This document shows, piece by piece, positions 1 to 7,750 of a stretch of 20,063 nt of DNA. The DNA is from a virus, in the IMG/VR virus record IMGVR_UViG_3300043409_002570, positions 1-20,063 of that record; one strand, written 5' to 3'. Numbering within the stretch: position 1 is the stretch's first letter; each line of letters begins with the position of its first letter. Below the pieces are notes generated by a model. The model was given only the letters and a program-made list of their open reading frames with translations, made no database searches and was not told where the DNA came from. A program made the translations under genes and the position numbers.

Positions 1-1
1 C

Positions 2-397
2 TACACCCTCACGGTCAACAACAGCGCCAAGATGCTGGCCGTTGACCTCCAAGACAAGGAGAAGAGCAAGACCGCGGCGCAACGGGCCACGGCGGCGGTG
101 ATCCAAGGCCTTGGAGATATGGCCATTGTCAAGAGCGGCCTTGCGGCGGCGGCGGGTAACTTTGCGGAGGCGGCGGGCTTCTCGGTGGTGGGCACCCTTG
201 CCTATGGCATAGCGGCCAAGCTGGCCCCATCGGAGAAGACCAAGACCACCGCGCCCGCGGCGGCCACGGGTGGAGGCGGGAGCACCACCAACACCAGCTA
301 CAACTTGCGTGTTGACGCGGCCTTTGCCGATGGGGAGAGTGTTGCCCGCCGCTTTGCGGAGATGCAGCAGGGAGCCCAACGGCGGGGCTTGATCTAG
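2..397 (+). CDS. Tail tape measure protein, C-terminal fragment (probable)
   Basis: This frame is open from the window edge, so only the last 131 residues are visible and the true start lies upstream. The piece is rich in Ala and Gly: a charged stretch (DLQDKEKSK), then an amphipathic to hydrophobic helical section (AIVKSGLAAAAGNF, then GTLAYGIAAKLAP), a Gly/Ser/Thr linker (GGGGS), and a charged end with an AEMQQGAQRRG helix. Ala-rich hydrophobic helices followed by a low-complexity linker are common at the C-terminus of phage tape measure proteins, which set tail length and pass through the tail tube. The position just before tail-tip genes fits. The family is inferred from composition and position; another large tail protein remains possible. 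Confidence 0.5.
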   Translation, partial: YTLTVNNSAKMLAVDLQDKEKSKTAAQRATAAVIQGLGDMAIVKSGLAAAAGNFAEAAGFSVVGTLAYGIAAKLAPSEKTKTTAPAAATGGGGSTTNTSYNLRVDAAFADGESVARRFAEMQQGAQRRGLI

Positions 398-409
398 GAG
401 ACCTCTACC

Positions 410-1267
410 ATGGCCAACTTCCCCCTAGTCACATGGCCCATCACCCTCACGGGGGTCACGGTGACCTATTTGGGCGTGCCCTATGATGTGGATGATGTGA
501 CGGGCTACGGCTTCGGCGTGAGCAACCCCATCACCAAGGTGGCCAGCGTGGATGCGGGCGGAGTGATGGGCTCCATTGTGGGCAACTTTGTGGCGGCGGC
601 CAATGTGGCCATCACCACGGGCAACCCCCTTTCCGCCACCTATGCCTACTCGAATGGCACGGCCCCCGCTCTTGGCCCTCTCAAGGCCTCCATCACGGCG
701 GTGGGCGAGAAGGTCACCGTTGACTTTGGCTCGGTGGAGATGGCAGCCCGGTTGGGCTACTCCACCCAAGTGGTGACCTTGACCACCGTTGGACTGAACC
801 TCACCCCCTACAATGTTGGCGGGATATGGATGCCCAACGGGGTGGCCGGGGATGTGCGGCGCTACCTCACCCAACGGGCGGCGGCCAGCTCCAATGAGAT
901 GAGCGGGCTTGCCACCGATGTGGTCAATTGGGGCCAAGTGGCCGACCTTGAGCTCATGAGCTCCGCCTTCTATGCGGCCAATGTGACCCGCTACTTTGCG
1001 GCCACGCTGATCTATGCCACGGCGGCGGGGCGGGATTTTGAGGATCCCAACAACACCTTGGAGGGGATGGTGGAGGCCGCGGCCACGGGGGTGCTCTTCC
1101 GCCTCTACCGTGAGGCCTCGGCCTTGGAGGGCACCACTCCGGGCTACTACCAGAGCGCCAAGATGCCCGCGGTAGCGCAGCAGGGCAAGGCGGTGGATAT
1201 GGTGGCGGCCTTGGATGAGCCCCGCCTTTGGAATAGCAGCGGGATCTTCTTTCGGGCCGTGCAATGA
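410..1267 (+). CDS. Phage tail protein of unknown role
   Basis: The 285-residue product matches no family I can name with confidence. It has no signal peptide or clear membrane segment. It looks beta-rich at the start (MANFPLVTWPITLTGVTVTY) and is more helical after about residue 150 (NEMSGLATDVVNWG, then DLELMSSAFYAANVTRYF). An AGGAG Shine-Dalgarno at 396-400, 9 nt before the ATG, supports the start. Its stop overlaps the next start as ATGA. Its place between the tape measure end and the hub-like gene is where distal-tail or tail-tip proteins usually lie in siphophage-type modules, so a tail-tip role is inferred from order only. Confidence 0.6.
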   Translation: MANFPLVTWPITLTGVTVTYLGVPYDVDDVTGYGFGVSNPITKVASVDAGGVMGSIVGNFVAAANVAITTGNPLSATYAYSNGTAPALGPLKASITAVGEKVTVDFGSVEMAARLGYSTQVVTLTTVGLNLTPYNVGGIWMPNGVAGDVRRYLTQRAAASSNEMSGLATDVVNWGQVADLELMSSAFYAANVTRYFAATLIYATAAGRDFEDPNNTLEGMVEAAATGVLFRLYREASALEGTTPGYYQSAKMPAVAQQGKAVDMVAALDEPRLWNSSGIFFRAVQ

Positions 1268-3765
1268 GCGATCGCATTATCTTGATCCGGGTGTTGGGCT
1301 TGGGCTCCTTGCTCACCGATGCCCAAATGGTCTTCACCTCACGGGGCACCCTCCCCTACCTTGATGGCTTTGCCACCTTGCCCGGAGTGGTCACCGACTT
1401 GGGCGCACAATTCTCCTCTGAGATCGGCTTCTTTGAGAGCATGGGGAGCGACCCCTCCACCAGCTTCTCGGTGATCTCCACGGCGGAGACCCGCTCCGCC
1501 CTGCTAGGGCGGCGCAAGGTGCCCGTGCAAGATAGCAACGGGGCTCCCGTGGTGACCACCACCTATGTGCCCCCGCTCTTTGTGGCGGTGCCCATCGGAG
1601 TGAGTGACACCTCTGGGATGTTTGTGGGCCAGCGGATCCGCATTGGCACCATAGCTTGGGAGGTGACCAATGTGGTGGATGCCAACAACATCCGCGCCCG
1701 CCGCATTTGGGGCTCACCCCGCACTCCGATCCCCATGATTCTTGCGGGCCAAGAGGCGGTGGGCATGGTGGTCTATGACCTCTTCCTATCCACCGGGAGC
1801 GTGGAGGGTCTCCCGCTGGTGGTCTCCACGGCGGAGGTCACGGCCACCAGCCGCTCGGAGGAGGAGGTGATCTTCCGCGGGCAGATCACGCGGGTGGGGG
1901 TAGAGACCTCACGCGGGGCAAGTAACCAGATCACGGTGCAATGTGGGAGCCTCATGGGGATCCTACGCAATGCCCCCTTCCGCCCTCCGATAGGCACTGA
2001 ATCCATTCTAAGGGGGGGCGGTGACAACTTTGATCCGTTGGTTCTTGGCGCATCGGCGGGCATTGGGAACCTAAAGACCAATGTAAACACCGGGGTCTAT
2101 GGCGTGCCAACATGGGCAACCGAGGGTGAGCCCGTGGATCCAGATGATGCCTTGAAGACCTCAATGAGGGCGTGGCAAGTGCGGGATGGTGGCCGCGGGT
2201 GTGTTATCCCCTACTCCACAACAACCTTTTTCGATCCACTTGTTGTGGAAGATCAAACCGCAACAATGAATTTTTTCACGGGTGGGCTTGGTTGGCTCAT
2301 GGTCTTTGATTCAAGTTTTTACACCCCCAACGGGGGCAATCCTATCACTATGAGTATGGTTAGCTATCATGCGGGTTACAGTGAGCGAAGTGTTGAGCGT
2401 GATGGCAGCGCTTTGTTTCATGTAAATGCGCAAAGTGAGGGAGCGTTTGTGTGCAAAACTGCAACTCCCGATTACATAATGTTGTTAGATCTGCTCTTTG
2501 GCACGGTTGACGATTATCTTGGCACTTATGGATGGAGAGCGGCCACCGAGGCCGCATGGTTGCCATATGCGGCGGATGAGCTGACCACCGATCTGGTGGA
2601 TATTGCCTCCCTTGAAGCGTTGCTCCAAGGCCGTGAGGATGTATTCCCCAACACAAGTGATGGCACTGAGGAGGTTCCACTTTTGCGCGTGCTCCCCTAT
2701 GATGCGGGCAATGCCAAGACCGTGGGGGATGTGCTCGGCCTCATCCTCAAGCGGCTTGGCGGCTTCATGGTCTATGACCGGGGCAAGCTCCGCTTTGGCT
2801 CATGGGCTACCAACAATCCAATCCCCACGGTGGTGGATGATGATGCCTTGGCGGAGCCCGCGATCTCTTTGGACTTTGACCGCACCGCTTGCCTCCAAAC
2901 CGTGGAGGTAGAGCTTGGGGTCTACCGCTTCCGCAATGATTCGGGCTCGGATGCCCGGGGCACCATCAAGCGGGCCGTGAGCAACCTAGACCTTGGCGCG
3001 GCGGGCATCGGCAAGACCACCCAGATGGGCACCTTCACTTCATGGAATGAAGGGGCCACGGTGGTCAACAACTTCATCCTTGGCAGTTCATGGTTTGCCA
3101 ATGCCAATCAAGCGATCGTGCGATACTCCCAACCCGCTGCCAAGGTGGTGGTGACCTACCGGGATGCGGTCACCGATCTGGTGGTGGGGGAGACCGTGGC
3201 CTTCTCCACGGCCTACCTCCCAAGCGCCACGGGTGAGATGGGGATCGCGCTGGCCACGGGGATCGTGCTCAAGGCGGCTCGCTCTTGGAAGACCCCTACT
3301 ACTGAGTATAGCCTCCTCCTCTTTGGCTATGTGGGGGCCAGCGCCTCCAAGGTGCCCCTCATAGCGGCCTCGGCGCTTTGCACGGGGGTGGTCACGAACA
3401 ACGATGTGAAGGTGGAGCCCGTATGGTTCACCCGCGGCTCCTCGGCCACGGGCGGGGCTCCCACCTCCGATGTGGCGGCCTTTGGCCAGACCGCTCTGCT
3501 AGCGGGCAGTGACTTTGTGATCGTCACTCTCCTTGATGCCAATGGCACCGAGGTGGGCGGGGGTGCGGATTTGGCCAAGCCAAGACCGCTCACCAATGAG
3601 CTCCGCTTCACGGGGCCGCCATTCCTTGGCACGCCCATCCTCCCGGGCTATGTGATCACCCTTGCCAATGCGGGCAGTGGTCTCCAAGGTTGGGATGCCT
3701 TCCAAGCGGGCACGGATGGCACGATCGCTGGCCGCCCGGAAGATGCTTCACCGTGGGTGACCTGA
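1264..3765 (+). CDS. Tail hub/baseplate-like minor tail protein (probable)
   Basis: The 833-residue product is the largest in the rightward block. Around residues 200-235 it carries a beta-rich segment (VIFRGQITRVGVET, then NQITVQCGSLMGILR) like the shared fold of phage tail hub proteins. Around residues 485-520 a helical stretch precedes GGFMVYDRGKLRFGSW, which resembles hub proteins in which a 'domain projected on a basis' section ends in an Arg-containing strand. These are my own pattern matches, not search results. The start overlaps the previous stop (ATGA), so translation is probably coupled. Codons for residues about 319-419 (2221-2520) are much AT-richer than the rest, about 45% G+C by hand count. 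Alternatives are a baseplate wedge or a tail fibre base. Confidence 0.5.
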   Translation: MSDRIILIRVLGLGSLLTDAQMVFTSRGTLPYLDGFATLPGVVTDLGAQFSSEIGFFESMGSDPSTSFSVISTAETRSALLGRRKVPVQDSNGAPVVTTTYVPPLFVAVPIGVSDTSGMFVGQRIRIGTIAWEVTNVVDANNIRARRIWGSPRTPIPMILAGQEAVGMVVYDLFLSTGSVEGLPLVVSTAEVTATSRSEEEVIFRGQITRVGVETSRGASNQITVQCGSLMGILRNAPFRPPIGTESILRGGGDNFDPLVLGASAGIGNLKTNVNTGVYGVPTWATEGEPVDPDDALKTSMRAWQVRDGGRGCVIPYSTTTFFDPLVVEDQTATMNFFTGGLGWLMVFDSSFYTPNGGNPITMSMVSYHAGYSERSVERDGSALFHVNAQSEGAFVCKTATPDYIMLLDLLFGTVDDYLGTYGWRAATEAAWLPYAADELTTDLVDIASLEALLQGREDVFPNTSDGTEEVPLLRVLPYDAGNAKTVGDVLGLILKRLGGFMVYDRGKLRFGSWATNNPIPTVVDDDALAEPAISLDFDRTACLQTVEVELGVYRFRNDSGSDARGTIKRAVSNLDLGAAGIGKTTQMGTFTSWNEGATVVNNFILGSSWFANANQAIVRYSQPAAKVVVTYRDAVTDLVVGETVAFSTAYLPSATGEMGIALATGIVLKAARSWKTPTTEYSLLLFGYVGASASKVPLIAASALCTGVVTNNDVKVEPVWFTRGSSATGGAPTSDVAAFGQTALLAGSDFVIVTLLDANGTEVGGGADLAKPRPLTNELRFTGPPFLGTPILPGYVITLANAGSGLQGWDAFQAGTDGTIAGRPEDASPWVT

Positions 3766-5153
3766 TGGCATGGAGCAAGATTGATGAGGATCGGGCGGCG
3801 GAGGGTGAGCCTTGGAGCGCCTTCTTGCTCAAGGGTCTCACTGACAATGCCAACGCCTATGCGGGTGAGCTGGCCCCGGGCTTTGCGGCTACATGGAGCT
3901 ACCAGCATCCGCCCCAATGGGCCTCCATGGCCGACTTCACGGGCACCACCGTGGTCTTCAATTGCGGGCGCAAAGCCACCTCGGTCTCCTTTGCCCTCAA
4001 CTTCAACCATCACCCCACGCTTGATGGCTATGTGCAGATCGTGCACCCGGCCACGGGCAACTTGGGGAGTGCGGTGATCCCCGCGGGAACCAATGACTAC
4101 ATTGTCAGTTTTGACCTCATCACCCCGCAAAGCGGCAACCAAGAGTTTCAAGTGCTCTACAAGAGCTCAGTGGCGGAAGAGAGCCTCGGGCACTTCCATT
4201 GCTTCACGGCGATCGGCAACCAAGTGGCGGTGCGCAATGGCACCCTCAATGTGGCGGCCAGCGCGGGGCGGCAATTTTGGGCGGTGGAGTTCGCGGGCAG
4301 CAATGTGGATACGGGTGCCCCCATGCCTCCGGGTGGCTTTCACACCTACCAGATCGGACGGGTCAACCCTACCACCACCTCGGGCGGCGGCCAGCACGCC
4401 GATGGCTACCTCATCACTTGGCCCGATGTGGAGACCAACCCCCCAATTCTCCGCACCACCTCCACCTTTGTGCAACAAGTTCCCAACTATGTGGAGGGCA
4501 ATATCTATGAGCTCTCTTGGATCTCGCTCCTTGGGGTGGGCTTCAAGGTAACCGCCAACGCGGCCTCCGAGGTGCCCATGGTCTATGCCCATGACCTAGC
4601 CCAATCGGTGGGGGGGCTTCCAAGGTGCCAACGGCTCTTTGCGGGCAATAGCCTTATCCAAGTGGCGGCTTGCGCGGCTAAGGATGAGGGCTTCTTGGGG
4701 TGCATAGTCGGCCCGGAGGCTCCGCTAATAAAGTTCTATGCGGCGGATGAGAATGGCACGGCCAACCTCACCCTCCGCTTCCGCGCCTTGCTCTATGCTC
4801 CCACCTTTACCCCTCCCACTTGCACCATCTCAGTGGTGGAGGTCACTCCCGGGCCAAACTTCAATCCTCTTTTGAGCTTTGATCTTGGCATCCTTGCAAT
4901 CCCCTTGATGCGGCCTCGGAGCTCCTTTGAGCAGCGGGGGTTTTGCACGCTGGCCATCAATGGGGTCAACTTTGGGGCGGATGAGTGGGGCATGGCCGAT
5001 GCAAGCTTTGCCCAAGATCTCACCAGCCCGCCAATCATTGAGCAAACCCTCCGCTTCCCCGTGCAACGGCTGGCCACGGGTGCGATCTATGCCATCCAAG
5101 TGGACTTCACCTCGGCGGTCTATGTGGCCAGCTTCTACCTTGGCGGAGAGTAA
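3765..5153 (+). CDS. Virion structural protein of unknown role
   Basis: I chose the ATG at 3765, which overlaps the previous stop as TGATG and gives 462 residues. An ATG 25 codons upstream is possible but lies deep inside the preceding gene. The product is rich in aromatic, Thr, Asn and Gly residues, typical of beta-sandwich virion proteins, with segments such as TGTTVVFNCGRKATSVSFAL. Cysteines are scattered with no metal-binding pattern. There is no signal peptide, membrane helix or catalytic motif. Its position after the hub-like gene suggests a tail-tip, fibre or receptor-binding component, but nothing recognisable in the sequence proves this. Confidence 0.55.
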   Translation: MAWSKIDEDRAAEGEPWSAFLLKGLTDNANAYAGELAPGFAATWSYQHPPQWASMADFTGTTVVFNCGRKATSVSFALNFNHHPTLDGYVQIVHPATGNLGSAVIPAGTNDYIVSFDLITPQSGNQEFQVLYKSSVAEESLGHFHCFTAIGNQVAVRNGTLNVAASAGRQFWAVEFAGSNVDTGAPMPPGGFHTYQIGRVNPTTTSGGGQHADGYLITWPDVETNPPILRTTSTFVQQVPNYVEGNIYELSWISLLGVGFKVTANAASEVPMVYAHDLAQSVGGLPRCQRLFAGNSLIQVAACAAKDEGFLGCIVGPEAPLIKFYAADENGTANLTLRFRALLYAPTFTPPTCTISVVEVTPGPNFNPLLSFDLGILAIPLMRPRSSFEQRGFCTLAINGVNFGADEWGMADASFAQDLTSPPIIEQTLRFPVQRLATGAIYAIQVDFTSAVYVASFYLGGE

Positions 5154-5156
5154 CCC

Positions 5157-5615
5157 ATGGCCTTCACCGTTCCCGCTACCTTGCCCGCCGCCCCACCCTA
5201 CGGGCTGCCCCCCAATGTGATCCGGGCATCCTACGCCCTCAACCTCATCCAGACCGATGCCTTCCAGTTTGCCACCTCACGGCGGAAGGTGTGCAACCTC
5301 TTCCAGATCTCACCATTGCCCGCGGGCACTGAGGTTCGGGTGGCTGAGTTTCTCTTCTACCCCCTCCCCACGGCCAATGGCTCCTTGGAGATCGTCCTTT
5401 TCAGTGAGGCGGTGGATGTGAAGATCTCCAATCTCACGGCGGGCGGGGATGTGACCCTCGGAGGGGGCGGCGCGGCGGATGTGCACACGGGCACCCTCAC
5501 GGGCATCACCAGCGCGGCAACATTGATCCGGGTCGCGGTGACCGATCGCGGCTCGGGCTACCTTATTGGGCTCTTCATGTATGAATCTTCACTCACGGCG
5601 GGCGACCTCCCCTAA
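5157..5615 (+). CDS. Small virion-associated protein, unknown
   Basis: The 152-residue product starts 3 nt after the previous stop. A GGCGGAGAG stretch just upstream could serve as ribosome binding site. The N-terminus is Pro-rich (VPATLPAAPPYGLPPN). The middle looks like beta strands separated by Gly-rich turns (VTLGGGGAADVHTG, then TLIRVAVTDRGSGYLIGLF). I do not recognise a family. The short beta-rich form and its place in the tail operon fit an accessory tail-tip or fibre protein, which is inference from context. Confidence 0.55.
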   Translation: MAFTVPATLPAAPPYGLPPNVIRASYALNLIQTDAFQFATSRRKVCNLFQISPLPAGTEVRVAEFLFYPLPTANGSLEIVLFSEAVDVKISNLTAGGDVTLGGGGAADVHTGTLTGITSAATLIRVAVTDRGSGYLIGLFMYESSLTAGDLP

Positions 5616-5630
5616 TCCTCAAGGCAACCC

Positions 5631-5966
5631 ATGGCATTCTTGACCTTCCCCCGCGCTGCCAAGGCGCTCATTGGCTCCAAGCTCCGGGCCACCTCCTCGG
5701 GCGTGAGCCTTGCCACTCCTTGGGGGTCGCACTTGGACTTTGATGTGAGCCCCACCGAGGCGGCTGAGCTGGCCAGCCTCTTTGAGGGCTTGGCGGCGGC
5801 CTTCCGCGCTAGGGGTGCGGTGGCTTCCGCTGCCACCGTAGCGGAGGAGCCCGCGCCCCCTGCTAGTGATAGCGTGGAGGCCCGTGAGGCCTTCCCCGAT
5901 GTTGACCCCCATGTAGTGGGCCTCCCCAAGGTCAAGCGGGTCTATGTAAAGAAGGGGGCCAAGTGA
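5631..5966 (+). CDS. Small hypothetical protein before the lysis genes
   Basis: The 111-residue product is unrecognised. Residues about 40-65 form an Ala/Glu helix (SPTEAAELASLFEGLAAAFR), followed by an Ala/Pro linker (ATVAEEPAPPASDSVEAREA) and a basic tail (KVKRVYVKKGAK). It starts 15 nt after the previous stop, with ctcaaggcaacccatgg as context. Its stop overlaps the GTG start of the endolysin gene, so the two are probably co-translated. The acidic-linker-plus-basic-tail layout could suit an adaptor or nucleic-acid-associated protein, but I assign no function. Confidence 0.5.
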   Translation: MAFLTFPRAAKALIGSKLRATSSGVSLATPWGSHLDFDVSPTEAAELASLFEGLAAAFRARGAVASAATVAEEPAPPASDSVEAREAFPDVDPHVVGLPKVKRVYVKKGAK

Positions 5967-6541
5967 TCACCCTCAAGGCGGGGCTGGTGGCATCGGCGCT
6001 TCATGAGCTGGCCCTCCATGTGGTGGAGGAGGGCGGCCCCAATCGCGGGGTCAAGGTGGAGGCCTACCAGCGGGCCGCGGGGCTCAAGCCCGGAGACCCG
6101 TGGTGCGCGGCCTTTGTGGCTTGGAATGTGGCAACGGCCAAGGGCGTGGCCAAGGCTCCCGCTTGGACTAGCGGCTCGGCCATCACCACATGGCACCGCG
6201 GATCCCGCGGGCTTGCGGCTGGTGACAAGACCACCCCGCTTGAGGCGGAGGCGCGGCTCAAGGTGGAGCCCGGTTGGGTATGGGTGCGGGCGACTACCGC
6301 CAAGAGCGCCGATGCGGCCCGGAAGGGCGGATGGGTCAAGGGCCATTGCGGGATCGTGGTGGCAGTGGACGCGGTGGGCTTCCACACGGTGGAGGGCAAC
6401 ACCAACAAAGCGGGCAGCCGTGAGGGTGATGGGGTGTGGCGCAAGCTCCACAAGTGGAATGACGCGGCGCTCATGGGGCGCACCGTGGGTTGGTTTGACC
6501 CGGATGCAACGGAAGCGGCGGCGGCGGCTCCCAAGGCTTGA
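5963..6541 (+). CDS. CHAP-like peptidoglycan hydrolase (probable endolysin)
   Basis: The 192-residue protein has the marks of a CHAP/NlpC-P60-type cysteine amidase-endopeptidase. These are a catalytic Cys in DPWCAAFVAWN (Cys48), a catalytic His in KGHCGIVVAV (His128), and a following TVEGNTN segment (142-148) that usually supplies the third polar residue. Such enzymes cut peptide bonds of peptidoglycan to release virions or help infection. I see no signal peptide, so export would need a holin. The start is GTG overlapping the previous stop (GTGA). No separate wall-binding domain is visible; the last 10-15 residues are an Ala-rich tail. Candidate holin genes follow directly, which favours an endolysin over a tail-associated lysin. 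Confidence 0.8.
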   Translation: MITLKAGLVASALHELALHVVEEGGPNRGVKVEAYQRAAGLKPGDPWCAAFVAWNVATAKGVAKAPAWTSGSAITTWHRGSRGLAAGDKTTPLEAEARLKVEPGWVWVRATTAKSADAARKGGWVKGHCGIVVAVDAVGFHTVEGNTNKAGSREGDGVWRKLHKWNDAALMGRTVGWFDPDATEAAAAAPKA

Positions 6542-6599
6542 TCTTTTGGCCCGTTTGGTCAAAACGGGATCCCGCAACCTTGCCACCCATGGGGTCACC

Positions 6600-6845
6600 T
6601 TGATCAAGTTCACTCACTCCAAAGGTCGCATCAATGCGGGCCTTGCGATCGGTGCCATCCTCGGCGCTGGCATCCCTATCTTGGCGGTGGCTCTCACGGG
6701 CGGGGTGGCAGCGGTGCCCCTCACGCTATGGCTAGGCCTTGGCGGTGCCTTTGCGGGCATTTTTGCGGGCAATGTGGAGCCCAAGACCCCCGTGGAGCGG
6801 GCGCTTGATGCGGATGCGGCCAAGGCTGGTGGCTCGGATGAGTGA
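6600..6845 (+). CDS. Two-helix membrane protein, holin candidate
   Basis: The 81-residue product has two strongly hydrophobic segments, about residues 13-33 (AGLAIGAILGAGIPILAVAL) and 36-57 (GVAAVPLTLWLGLGGAFAGI), separated by a short turn, with a charged C-terminal tail. Small two-helix proteins next to an endolysin are commonly class II holins, which open the inner membrane for the endolysin. The frame has no ATG start between the endolysin stop and the first helix. I chose TTG at 6600 because a GGGG lies just upstream; TTG at 6546 or 6555 would add 18 or 15 residues. The stop overlaps the next gene by 8 nt. Function is inferred from topology and position. Confidence 0.5.
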   Translation: MIKFTHSKGRINAGLAIGAILGAGIPILAVALTGGVAAVPLTLWLGLGGAFAGIFAGNVEPKTPVERALDADAAKAGGSDE

Positions 6846-7140
6846 TCCCAAGGTCACGGGCAGCTTGGAAGCGGTGGCGGCCCGTGCGGTGGTCACCCTC
6901 CCAACAGCGTGGCGGGTCTTCACGGGGATCGGCTCCTTTGCCTCCACCGCTCTCTTGGTGATCCTCTCCTTTGTGGGTCAAACCGTGAGAGCGGAGTGGG
7001 TGGAGCTCCGGGCTGAGCTCAGTGAGATCAAGGTCAAGCTTGCGGAGCAGCCCGACCCGGAGGAGTTCAAGGCCTTGCGTGCCAAGGTGGATCTCATCAA
7101 TGAGAAGGTGATCCGCATAGAAGCCCGCTTTGATGAGTGA
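6838..7140 (+). CDS. One-helix coiled-coil membrane protein (holin or i-spanin candidate)
   Basis: The 100-residue product has one hydrophobic helix at about residues 29-48 (GIGSFASTALLVILSFVGQT) followed by a heptad-like charged region (VELRAELSEIKVKLAEQ, then LRAKVDLINEKVIRIEARF). One N-terminal membrane helix plus a coiled coil fits an inner-membrane spanin or a small holin or antiholin; I see no outer-membrane lipoprotein partner here. The ATG at 6838 overlaps the previous gene by 8 nt, which I prefer to an in-frame ATG 99 nt upstream inside that gene. This is the last rightward gene, and its final 44 nt overlap the 3' end of the leftward nuclease gene. Confidence 0.55.
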   Translation: MSDPKVTGSLEAVAARAVVTLPTAWRVFTGIGSFASTALLVILSFVGQTVRAEWVELRAELSEIKVKLAEQPDPEEFKALRAKVDLINEKVIRIEARFDE

Positions 7141-7750
7141 CCGCGTGCCATGCCTCCCACGCTGGTGAGCCCTTGACGGCCACGCTCTTGGTGGCCTCAT
7201 CCCACGGCGCGAACGGGCGGAGCGGCCCGCCATCTTGGATGCGGAGCACTCGGCGGGCAGGAATCTCCCCCCGCCCCCGCTTGGGGAGCCAATGAATCAA
7301 AGCCGGGTCGGTGGTGGAGATGAGCGGCACTAGGTCTTGGATATCACACCACCAGCAGCCCGGTTGCCCCGTGGAGCAATAGTTGGCGCGGGCCAGCCCT
7401 CGCACCACAAAGACCAAGACCACGCGGGTGGAGTATCGCTCCGCCACCTTGGCATATTTCTCAATGTGCTCCACCTCCATGATGGTGGAGAGGGGGCCGC
7501 CGTTAGATGCGTGCCACCAATCTGCTTTGGTCTTGACCTCCACCAAGGTGACCCCGTGGCCAGCATCCATGCTGATGAGGTCGGGGATGGGGAGGCCGTG
7601 GGAATCATGATAGACGGGCCTCCCTTCCACTTCATCTGCCCGCCACACTCTCCGATCCCTTTGGTGTGAGAGAAAGCGGAAGACCCCATCTTGCCCCTCA
7701 AGGCCAAAGGGTTTGGCCACGGGCCAAGGCTTGGGATCCAAGCGGCTCAC
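7097..7750 (-). CDS. PD-(D/E)XK-family nuclease (probable)
   Basis: The 217-residue product carries a well-spaced PD-(D/E)XK signature: Pro56-Asp57 in GLPIPDLISM, then Glu71-Val72-Lys73 in GVTLVEVKTK. A Tyr/Val-rich strand follows (TRVVLVFVVRG), as expected for the alpha/beta nuclease core. Such enzymes need a divalent metal and include restriction enzymes, resolvases and phage exonucleases; the substrate cannot be read from the sequence. A Cys/Trp-rich patch (STGQPGCWWCDI) lies near residues 127-138. The start is GTG overlapping the upstream stop (GTGA). It is the last gene of the leftward operon, two genes after a DNA methyltransferase, so a modification-linked nuclease is one possibility. 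Confidence 0.65.
   Translation of the reverse strand: MSRLDPKPWPVAKPFGLEGQDGVFRFLSHQRDRRVWRADEVEGRPVYHDSHGLPIPDLISMDAGHGVTLVEVKTKADWWHASNGGPLSTIMEVEHIEKYAKVAERYSTRVVLVFVVRGLARANYCSTGQPGCWWCDIQDLVPLISTTDPALIHWLPKRGRGEIPARRVLRIQDGGPLRPFAPWDEATKSVAVKGSPAWEAWHAVTHQSGLLCGSPSH

Noticed and set aside
425-1264. Long leftward open frame (279 codons) opposite the first complete tail gene
   Set aside because: It is rich in His, Gly and Arg with no fold-like pattern, and lies exactly antisense to a well-placed gene with a good ribosome binding site. High G+C makes such shadows common.
6003-6599. Upstream extension of the holin-candidate frame through the endolysin gene
   Set aside because: The extension is Arg/Pro/Ser-rich and out of frame with a clear CHAP-type enzyme. 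Only the hydrophobic C-terminal part looks like a real protein.
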